This document shows, one piece after another, positions 35,751 through 41,710 of a stretch of 41,710 bases of DNA (positions are counted from its first letter, which is position 1; the number at the start of each line of letters is the position of its first letter). A model generated the notes under the pieces. That model worked only from the letters and a program-made list of their open reading frames with translations. It made no database searches and was not told the DNA's origin. Both the position numbers and the translations under genes were made by a program. Source of the stretch: Pseudomonadaceae bacterium UBA836 (GTDB lineage Bacteria > Pseudomonadota > Gammaproteobacteria > Pseudomonadales > Pseudomonadaceae); contig DBHE01000085.1 of the NCBI GenBank assembly GCA_002296055.1, forward strand, positions 1 through 41,710, given 5' to 3'.

Positions 35751-36842
35751 TTACAGCTGCCCCAGTACCGGGGTGCTGACCTTGACGTCGGCGTTCTGTG
35801 CCCGGTGACGCAGCAGATGATCCAGCAGCACCAGCGCCATCATCGCCTCGGCAATCGGTGTTGCACGAATGCCTACACAAGGGTCGTGACGGCCCTTGGT
35901 GATAACGTCCACCGGCTCGCCATTCACGTCGATGGAGCGGCCGGGGGTGGTGATACTGGACGTAGGCTTGAGCGCCAGGCTGGCGACAATCGGCTGACCG
36001 GACGAGATACCACCGAGTACACCACCGGCCTGATTGCTGACAAAGCCTTGCGGCGTCAGCTCGTCACGGTGCTCGGTACCGCGCTGGGCGACAGAGGCAA
36101 AGCCGGCGCCAATCTCAACGCCCTTGACGGCGTTGATGCTCATCAGCGCATAGGCCAGCTCGGCATCCAGGCGGTCGAAAATTGGCTCGCCCAGCCCCGG
36201 CGGCACACCCTCGGCAACCACGGTGATCTTGGCACCCACTGAGTCCTGATCACGGCGCAGCTGGTCCATGTAGGCTTCCAGTTCAGCGATCTTGTCCGGA
36301 TCGGCGCTGAAGAACGCATTATCGTTCACGCCCTCCCAGCTTTTGAACGGAATCTCGATCGGCCCCAGCTGGCTCATGTAACCACGCACCTGGATGCCCT
36401 GGGTGGCCAGGTATTTCTTGGCAATCGCGCCGGCAGCAACGCGCATGGCGGTTTCCCGCGCGGAGGAGCGGCCGCCGCCACGGTAGTCGCGCACGCCGTA
36501 CTTGTGGTGGTAGGTGTAGTCGGCATGGGCCGGGCGGAACAGATCCTTGATCGCCGAATAGTCCTTGGACTTTTGATCGGTATTGCGAATCAGCAAGCCA
36601 ATCGGGCAGCCGGTGGTCACCCCTTCAAACACCCCGGACAGAATCTCGACCTCATCGGCCTCCTGACGCTGGGTGGTGTGGCGGCTGGTGCCAGGCTTGC
36701 GACGGTCCAGATCACGCTGCAGGTCTTCGCTCGACAGCGGCAGACCGGGCGGGCAGCCATCAACAATGGCGACCAGCGCCGGGCCGTGACTTTCGCCAGC
36801 CGTGGTAACAGTGAAGAGGGTACCGAGCGTGTTTCCAGACAT
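35751..36842 (-). CDS. aroC: chorismate synthase
   Basis: Final enzyme of the shikimate pathway: it makes chorismate from EPSP using reduced FMN. Family motifs are [20 protein letters not shown] near the N-terminus, [20 protein letters not shown] in the middle, [20 protein letters not shown], and [12 protein letters not shown] then [16 protein letters not shown] near the end. The 363-residue length is normal. It heads the aroC-MFS-cupin operon and is divergent from the TSUP gene across 115 bases. Confidence 0.97.
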   Translation of the reverse strand: MSGNTLGTLFTVTTAGESHGPALVAIVDGCPPGLPLSSEDLQRDLDRRKPGTSRHTTQRQEADEVEILSGVFEGVTTGCPIGLLIRNTDQKSKDYSAIKDLFRPAHADYTYHHKYGVRDYRGGGRSSARETAMRVAAGAIAKKYLATQGIQVRGYMSQLGPIEIPFKSWEGVNDNAFFSADPDKIAELEAYMDQLRRDQDSVGAKITVVAEGVPPGLGEPIFDRLDAELAYALMSINAVKGVEIGAGFASVAQRGTEHRDELTPQGFVSNQAGGVLGGISSGQPIVASLALKPTSSITTPGRSIDVNGEPVDVITKGRHDPCVGIRATPIAEAMMALVLLDHLLRHRAQNADVKVSTPVLGQL

Positions 36843-36957
36843 ACCAAGAACCTGAGCTAAACGTGGGCAGTGCGGCAGTATACCCGCTGGCCGTTAACGG
36901 TGACAGTCTGCGGCCCGGCGGGTAGGCTACGCCCTCCTCTTTAACGCCGGAGCCACC

Positions 36958-37728
36958 ATGAGCGAGCTGCTGCCGCTATTACTACCCGACAATCTGGCTC
37001 CGCACTGGGCGCTGATACTGATCCTGGCCGCCGCCCTCACCTCTGCCGTGACCGCCGCGATGGGCGCTGGCGGCGGTGTCATGCTGCTGGCGATCATGGC
37101 GCTGGTCATGCCGGCCGCCGCGATTATCCCCGTGCACGGCATGGTGCAGCTGGGGTCCAACGCCAACCGCGCGCTGATGACCTGGCGCCACATCAACCTG
37201 CGGGTAATCGCCTGGTTTGCGCCGGGCGTGGTGCTCGGCGCACTGGCAGCCAGTCTGCTACTGGTGCGCCTGCCGCTGGCGGTGGTGCAGCTAAGCATTG
37301 CGCTGTTTATCCTGCTGCTGTGCTGGGGCCCGGCCATCCCCAAGGTCGCCACCGGCCCGATAGGCACCCTGCTCGCCTCAGTGATTACCAGCTTTCTGAG
37401 CTTGTTTGTCGGCGCCACCGGGCCGTTGGTCGCCGCTTTCATCAAGCAGCAGCAAGAACACCAGCGGTTGCAGACAGTCGCCACCTTTGCCGCCGCCATG
37501 AGCCTGCAGCACCTGCCCAAAGCCTTTGCGTTTAGCGCCGCAGGGTTTATCTTCCATGATTGGCTCGCCTTGATGGCTGCCATGATCGCCGCCGGCGCGC
37601 TCGGCACCTGGCTGGGCCTGCACCTGCTCAAGCGCATGAGTGATCGGCATTTTGGACGACTGTTCAACCTGACACTCAGCCTGCTGGCCGCCCGCCTGAT
37701 ATGGGAGGTTCTGAGCAGCGGTTGGTGA
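36958..37728 (+). CDS. TSUP (TauE/SafE) family permease
   Basis: Inner-membrane permease of 256 residues with about eight hydrophobic segments. The first repeat contains TSAVTAAMGAGGGVMLLAIM and the second SFLSLFVGATGPLVAAFI, which are the paired signature loops of the sulfite-exporter family. The substrate is probably an organic or sulfur anion but cannot be specified. GGAG precedes the ATG. It is a single gene, followed after 94 bases by the GNAT-like gene. Confidence 0.88.
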   Translation: MSELLPLLLPDNLAPHWALILILAAALTSAVTAAMGAGGGVMLLAIMALVMPAAAIIPVHGMVQLGSNANRALMTWRHINLRVIAWFAPGVVLGALAASLLLVRLPLAVVQLSIALFILLLCWGPAIPKVATGPIGTLLASVITSFLSLFVGATGPLVAAFIKQQQEHQRLQTVATFAAAMSLQHLPKAFAFSAAGFIFHDWLALMAAMIAAGALGTWLGLHLLKRMSDRHFGRLFNLTLSLLAARLIWEVLSSGW

Positions 37729-37771
37729 CATTCATTACAGATAACCGTCACCCGGCCGATACAGGCTGGAG

Positions 37772-37787
37772 AGGTGCATAAGCACCT
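37772..37787. other. small leader hairpin before the GNAT-like gene
   Basis: AGGTGC-ataa-GCACCT is a perfect six-base inverted repeat about 35 bases upstream of the start codon. It is followed by GTCCCGTAG and a partial copy, CGTAGTCCC. It does not match a riboswitch class known to me. Confidence 0.35.
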
Positions 37788-37822
37788 GGAGTCCCGTAGC
37801 CGCGTAGTCCCAGGATGACCGC

Positions 37823-38602
37823 ATGACCTCAACTGACGTATTGGCCGATAGCAACACCCCGGAGCAAAGCGCCCCGAGGGATCCGTTCGCCCGCGCCAAA
37901 CCGTCGGATTCCTACTGGGTACAGCTCAAGCCCGTGTTCAAGGCGCGCATGCTGGTACACCCGGAGAAGCTCGCCCAGATCGCGGTCACCCAAGAGCAGG
38001 CTGGCGTGCTGGAGCTGCTGCGCCTACAGGTACGATTTGAGGGTGAGCCGCTGCCCGATGCCGGCAATCGCATGGAAGTGCTGGTGGACCACAAACGCAA
38101 GCGGGTGCGCTTCGGCCCCGTCGACAACGTGCAAATCCAGCCGGGCCAGCGCGGGCTCGGCACCTTCATGCTGGCGCAGCTGATTCACTGGTGCCAGCGC
38201 TACTGCGGTGACTACGCTGTTACGCCTATCACCTTGCGCGCCACCGACGCTGCCACTGAAGACGCCCGCAAAGCGCGCGATGCCATTCTCAGCCACGCGG
38301 GCTTTATCATCACCCCGCTGGACGCCGAAGCCGGCACTGCCCTGGCCCAGGCCAACCGGGTCAATGACCTAATTGGCAGCTGGAACACCGAGCGCATCCA
38401 GCCGCTGCAGGTCAACAACCTGCTGGCGCAACTGCGCGAGCACGAGGGGCTCAACCAGAAACAGAGCGCCCAGATCAATCAGTTGGAGTCGGCCATCGCC
38501 AGTTACAAGCGCGCCGACCTCGGCAACCGTTTCGCCATCGGTTGCCTGATCGTGTTTTCGATCTTCCAGGCGCTCATGTTGTTGTGGGTGGTGCTGCGCT
38601 AA
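37823..38602 (+). CDS. GNAT-like protein with coiled coil and C-terminal membrane anchor
   Basis: I do not recognise a named family. The 259 residues have an N-terminal acidic/polar leader, then a mixed alpha/beta domain with the acetyl-CoA-type loop [18 protein letters not shown] (GNAT motif A, about 107-124) and [15 protein letters not shown] (resembling motif B, about 141-155). A helical linker with heptad-like [20 protein letters not shown] and [11 protein letters not shown] follows, then a single hydrophobic helix at about 234-257 ending in VVLR. This suggests an acyltransferase-fold domain held at the inner membrane by a C-terminal tail. AGGA precedes the ATG. Its stop codon overlaps that of prmB on the other strand by four bases. 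Confidence 0.75.
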   Translation: MTSTDVLADSNTPEQSAPRDPFARAKPSDSYWVQLKPVFKARMLVHPEKLAQIAVTQEQAGVLELLRLQVRFEGEPLPDAGNRMEVLVDHKRKRVRFGPVDNVQIQPGQRGLGTFMLAQLIHWCQRYCGDYAVTPITLRATDAATEDARKARDAILSHAGFIITPLDAEAGTALAQANRVNDLIGSWNTERIQPLQVNNLLAQLREHEGLNQKQSAQINQLESAIASYKRADLGNRFAIGCLIVFSIFQALMLLWVVLR

Positions 38603-39504
38603 GCGGCAAACAGCCCCTGAAAGTGGCGGCACTGCTCGGCGCTGAGGACAAACACCCCGTGCCCGCCATGACGGAACTTGACCCACTCAAAGTCCACCTC
38701 AGGCCACTCGGCCATCACGTGCACCATGCTGTTACCCACCTCAATCACCAGCACGCCGTCTTCACTCAGGTAGTCCGCCGCCTCAGCCAGCATGCGGCGC
38801 ACCAGGTCCAGGCCGTCCTCCCCCGCCGCCAGGCCCATCTCCGGCTCGTGACGGTACTCATCCGGTAGCGTGTCCATATCTTCGGCATCGACATAGGGCG
38901 GGTTGCTGACAATCAGATCAAACCGCTCGCCGGCCAACCCATCAAAACCGTCAGACCAGCGTGCCTCTACCCGCTCGGCCAGCGCGTGCATGTCGATATT
39001 CTGCTCGGCCACCGCCAGCGCGTCGGCCGACAGGTCAGCCAGCACCACCTCGGCCTCCGGGAAGGCGTAGGCACAGGCTATACCAATGCAGCCGCTGCCG
39101 GTGCACAGATCCAGAATGCGCGCGGGTTCGCGCTCCAGCCATGGCTCAAAGCGCCCCTCGATCAGTTCGGCGATGGGCGAGCGCGGCACCAGCACACGGT
39201 CGTCTACCACAAAATCCAGCCCGGCAAAGCGCGCATGACCTGTGAGATAAGCCGCTGGCATGCGCAGGCGAATACGCTCTTCCAACAGCGCAACCACGGC
39301 CTCGCGCTCTTGCTCGGTTACTCGACACTGCAGGTATTCCTGCGGCGTTTCCCAGGGCAGATACAGCGCGTGCAGCACCAGCAGCCGCGCCTCATCCCAG
39401 GCATTATCGGTGCCGTGCCCAAAAAACAGCTCGGCCTGATGGAAGCGGCTGACGCCCCAGCGTACGAGATCCTGAATGCTGTGCAGTGCAGAGTGTTCGC
39501 TCAT
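38599..39504 (-). CDS. prmB: 50S ribosomal protein L3 glutamine methyltransferase
   Basis: SAM-dependent methyltransferase that modifies a glutamine of ribosomal protein L3. The catalytic motif NPPY is in [20 protein letters not shown], the SAM site is [17 protein letters not shown], and the PrmB-type N-terminal helical domain starts with [37 protein letters not shown] is typical of the subfamily. The ATG at 39504 with AAGGA upstream gives 301 residues. It is divergent from the Smr gene, as in P. aeruginosa, and convergent with the GNAT-like gene. Confidence 0.94.
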   Translation of the reverse strand: MSEHSALHSIQDLVRWGVSRFHQAELFFGHGTDNAWDEARLLVLHALYLPWETPQEYLQCRVTEQEREAVVALLEERIRLRMPAAYLTGHARFAGLDFVVDDRVLVPRSPIAELIEGRFEPWLEREPARILDLCTGSGCIGIACAYAFPEAEVVLADLSADALAVAEQNIDMHALAERVEARWSDGFDGLAGERFDLIVSNPPYVDAEDMDTLPDEYRHEPEMGLAAGEDGLDLVRRMLAEAADYLSEDGVLVIEVGNSMVHVMAEWPEVDFEWVKFRHGGHGVFVLSAEQCRHFQGLFAA

Positions 39505-39646
39505 GGATAATCCTTGTTCAGTACAGGCGGCCATTCTACCTCGGCGCGCGCTGGCGACCAGCAGGCTGGCAACATCCGAGGCAACGCAGCTGGCTCATTC
39601 GCAAGCGGCTGCTGTTACACTGCGGTTTTGCACGATGGCCAGCAGC

Positions 39647-40216
39647 ATGACACAGGATTCCTCCGACGACGATCTCGACCTTTTCCGCCAGGCCGTACAG
39701 GGCGCCAAGCGCCTAAAGCACGACCGCGCCGAGGTCGGCAAAGCGCCCCGCGACCGCGCCAACATCACTGCCAGTCGCCAACGCGCCACCCTCAAAGACA
39801 ACGCCATTGTGGTGGATGGCCTGTCTGATCAGTTTGTCATTGATGTCGACCCAGAGCAGGAGCTGGCCTGGGCAGCGAACGGCGTGCAGGATGGCCAGCT
39901 GCGCAAGCTCAAGCTCGCGCAAATCCCGTTTGATGGCTCGATTGACCTGCATGGCATGAGCATCGAGCGTGCGCGCGAGCTACTCTGGGAGTTTCTGGCC
40001 GAAGCGGTGAAGCAGGAGATTCGCTGTGTGCGAGTCACCCACGGCAAGGCCCGTCGATTAGATGGCCGCAAGCCGCTGATGAAGAGTCACGTTAACACCT
40101 GGCTACGCCAGCACGACAAGGTGCTGGCCTTTAGCTCATGCGTCGCACGTCACGGCGGCACCGGCTCGGTGTATGTGCTGTTGCGGCGGACCATGCTGGA
40201 GGGGCGCGACGACTGA
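39647..40216 (+). CDS. Smr domain protein
   Basis: A 189-residue cytoplasmic protein with a C-terminal Smr domain (about 98-183). The markers are IDLHGMSIERARELLWEFL, the loop VTHGKARRLDGRKPL and the end ARHGGTGSVYVLLRR. Stand-alone Smr proteins of this YdaL type can nick DNA or act on RNA; the exact substrate is unknown. The N-terminal half is charged and lacks a domain. The ribosome site is weak; the ATG at 39635 is an alternative that adds four residues. It shares its divergent promoter region with prmB. Confidence 0.9.
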   Translation: MTQDSSDDDLDLFRQAVQGAKRLKHDRAEVGKAPRDRANITASRQRATLKDNAIVVDGLSDQFVIDVDPEQELAWAANGVQDGQLRKLKLAQIPFDGSIDLHGMSIERARELLWEFLAEAVKQEIRCVRVTHGKARRLDGRKPLMKSHVNTWLRQHDKVLAFSSCVARHGGTGSVYVLLRRTMLEGRDD

Positions 40217-40222
40217 GCGCTA

Positions 40223-40432
40223 TTAGTCACTCGCCGTTTTGACATCGCGCTTGAGTACCAGCACCACCAGATAGAGCAGCGAGAACGGCGGGATAAACGC
40301 CAGCACAAAGCCCAGAATCGAGCCCAGTACCGGCGTTTGCGTCTTGCGTACGCTGAGGTAAACCGACAGCCCCGTTGCCAGCACAATCCAGCCGGCCAGT
40401 ACCTGCCCCAACAGCGCGATATTGATATTCAT
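40223..40432 (-). CDS. small two-helix membrane protein
   Basis: A 69-residue inner-membrane protein of no named family. The hydrophobic segments are ALLGQVLAGWIVLATGLSVYL (about 6-26) and ILGFVLAFIPPFSLLYLVVLVL (about 39-60), with a basic loop between (SVRKTQTP) and a charged tail. AGGGGCG precedes the ATG at 40432. It lies 71 bases beyond the nitroreductase gene, on the same strand, and converges with the Smr gene with a gap of only six bases. Confidence 0.75.
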   Translation of the reverse strand: MNINIALLGQVLAGWIVLATGLSVYLSVRKTQTPVLGSILGFVLAFIPPFSLLYLVVLVLKRDVKTASD

Positions 40433-40503
40433 GGCGCCCCTGCTCCCTGCCTGTGCGAAAGACGCCACCCTGCCTGAACCAGCCCGGCAGCGCAAGCAGG
40501 GCG

Positions 40504-41181
40504 CTAGTCGGTAAAGCCTACGAAGTTGGCCACATCGGTCACTTCACGGCGCCGCGATACCACCGCATTGGCCGGGAAGCTGTCATCGGGATAGCCCATT
40601 GCAACGCAGATAATGATCACCTGATCATCCGGAATGCCAGCGTGCTCACGTACCACCGGTGAATGCATGATGCCCTGGCTGTTGACCACACAGCCCAAAC
40701 CGCGTGACCAGGCCGCGTTGACCAGACCGTTAACCAGCGCGCCGCAGTCAAACTGAGCGATATCGCCCTCACGCAGATCGCGGTCGTAGGTCACCACGAT
40801 AGAAACCGGCGCATCAAATTGACGAAAGCCACGCAATACCCAGTCCTGTCGCTTCTCCTTGTCGTCCCGGGCAATACCCATGGCCTCAAACAACTGCACG
40901 GCGATCTCTACCTGGCGTTGGCGATGCAAGCCTTCGTAGCTGCCGGAGTCACGGGTTTCCTTGGAGGGTTTTACCCCGGTCACCATGCGCTCGGTATTCT
41001 CGGCGCGAATGCGGTCTAGCGGCTCACCTGTCAGCACATGCAGGTGCCAGGGCTGAGAGTTCATCGACGATGGCGCGCGCGTCGCCAAGCCAATCACCTC
41101 TTCCAGCACGCTGCGCGATACCGGCTCAGGTTTGAATGCACGAATACTGCGCCGCCCCAACACCACCTCGTCGTAATTCAC
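40504..41181 (-). CDS. nitroreductase family protein
   Basis: FMN-dependent oxidoreductase of about 225 residues, probably dimeric. RRSIRAFKPEPVSRSVLEEV and LATRAPSSMNSQPWHLHVLT are the typical FMN-binding start, and CVAMGYPDDSFPANAVVSRR is the C-terminal signature. The natural substrate is unknown. I favour the GTG at 41181 because the preceding coding-like sequence contains AGGAG at the correct distance; an ATG at 41196 has no ribosome site. A small membrane-protein gene follows on the same strand. Confidence 0.88.
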   Translation of the reverse strand: MNYDEVVLGRRSIRAFKPEPVSRSVLEEVIGLATRAPSSMNSQPWHLHVLTGEPLDRIRAENTERMVTGVKPSKETRDSGSYEGLHRQRQVEIAVQLFEAMGIARDDKEKRQDWVLRGFRQFDAPVSIVVTYDRDLREGDIAQFDCGALVNGLVNAAWSRGLGCVVNSQGIMHSPVVREHAGIPDDQVIIICVAMGYPDDSFPANAVVSRRREVTDVANFVGFTD

Positions 41182-41315
41182 CACCGCTCTCCTCATTGCT
41201 GTGCGCCGACTATTGCTGAGCGCCGACGTTAGCACAGCACCCACCCGGCTTGGCGACGGTCAGCCATTGGCTATGCAGGGGTATTCAGCAGACCAAGAAT
41301 GACGCACCGCAACGC

Positions 41316-41594
41316 TCAGCCCATCTGGTTAAACCAGATACGATTGCTAAACGGATCAACCACACCAAAGCCCTCGTCTCCCCAGGCGGCCACCTCCAGG
41401 CTGGGGCGGCAGTAGGCATACTCACGGCCCTGCAACTCGGCCAACAGAGCGCGCGCATCACTCACATTCACAAACAGCTTGCTGCCCGGCGTGCAGTCGC
41501 CAGAATGCTCGCTCAGATGCAGTACCAGACTGCCCTTGGATACCTGCATGTAAATCGGCAAACCCGGCTCAAAGCGATGTTCCCAATCTAGGGT
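41316..41594 (-). pseudogene. 5'-truncated glyoxalase/bleomycin-resistance family gene
   Basis: The remaining frame (TLDWEHRFEPGLPIYMQV onward to the stop) matches the second strand to the C-terminus of small glyoxalase-fold proteins, with LVLHLSEHSGDC and the final GVVDPFSNRIWF. The first 30 or so residues of the fold (the first beta strand and helix ending in an LGF-type motif) are missing. In frame upstream, from 41595, the sequence becomes a palindromic repeat element (reading KRQQ, then PPAGG and similar), so a 127-residue open frame exists but its N-terminus is not glyoxalase. The gene is therefore probably disrupted, although a fusion product could still be made. Confidence 0.72.
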
Positions 41595-41710
41595 CTGTTG
41601 CCGTTTCGTTAGCCCGCCTGCCGGAGGCCATTTTTCAGCCAGGCAAGGCGGAAGGAGCGCAGTGTGGTCGCTCCACATAAGCGACTGACAACGCAGCATG
41701 GCCGAAAAAT
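41595..41710. mobile_element. MITE-like palindromic repeat element, right end outside the window
   Basis: It starts with CTGTTGCCGTTTCGTT at the exact point where glyoxalase homology stops. An inner pair of inverted sequences (41630-41644 and 41696-41710, 13 of 15 complementary) and a central hairpin GGAGCG/CGCTCC (41654-41659 and 41669-41674) give nested symmetry. No coding potential is seen. The second outer arm would lie just past the window end. A 16-base copy of the left end is at 943-958. Confidence 0.6.

Noticed and set aside
37729..37822. riboswitch in the leader of the GNAT-like gene
   Set aside because: One six-base hairpin is present, but it does not match the conserved cores of riboswitch classes I know.
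41316..41699. intact 127-residue glyoxalase protein
   Set aside because: The first 35 residues are the translation of a palindromic repeat and do not resemble the start of the glyoxalase fold.

Overview
The window reads as chromosomal core DNA of a gammaproteobacterium in the Pseudomonadaceae. Gene order supports this: leuC-leuD-leuB-asd-usg-fimV-truA-trpF, then accD-folC-SPOR-cvpA-purF-metZ, the finR/fpr pair, rnd-ycgL, and aroC-MFS near prmB. One deviation from the textbook Pseudomonas layout is that trpB and trpA sit between trpF and accD. That and the moderate GC point to a deep-branching lineage such as the Halopseudomonas (P. pertucinogena) group. This assignment is inference. No rRNA, tRNA, CRISPR, phage or transposase gene was seen.

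Layout. (1) 1-6006, minus strand except one gene: a double-hotdog thioesterase; a tightly overlapping trio ycjX-ycjF-unknown; a TM2-domain protein (plus) ending at a bidirectional terminator; and the ycgL/rnd pair. (2) 6079-7633, plus: a chemoreceptor behind a well-matched sigma-28 promoter. (3) 7644-26541, minus: a secreted helix-hairpin-helix protein, then (in reverse coordinate order) leuC, leuD, leuB, asd, usg, fimV, truA, trpF, trpB, trpA, accD, folC, SPOR protein, cvpA, purF and metZ. This block covers leucine, Asp-family, tryptophan, fatty-acid, folate, purine and methionine synthesis plus pilus/polar assembly, and many genes overlap or nearly abut. (4) 26688-31845, plus: a LysR regulator divergent from leuC, a five-PAS GGDEF-EAL protein and a glycine-zipper envelope protein. 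(5) 32029-33798: the divergent LysR regulator finR and ferredoxin-NADP reductase fpr. (6) 33849-36842, minus: a PLDc_N membrane peptide, an acireductone-dioxygenase-like cupin lacking metal ligands, an MFS transporter and aroC. (7) 36958-41710: a TSUP permease, a GNAT-like tail-anchored protein, prmB, an Smr-domain protein, a small two-helix membrane protein, a nitroreductase, and a glyoxalase-family gene whose 5' end is replaced by a palindromic repeat element running off the window.

Most of the window is ordinary housekeeping DNA. The points most worth a second look are the metal-ligand-less MtnD-like gene in the position where P. aeruginosa carries mtnBDC, the membrane-anchored GNAT-like protein, the repeat element that truncates the glyoxalase gene (with a short matching end at 943-958), the trpFBA placement, and the uncharacterised third gene of the ycjX operon. 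I did not find a clearly new multi-gene system.
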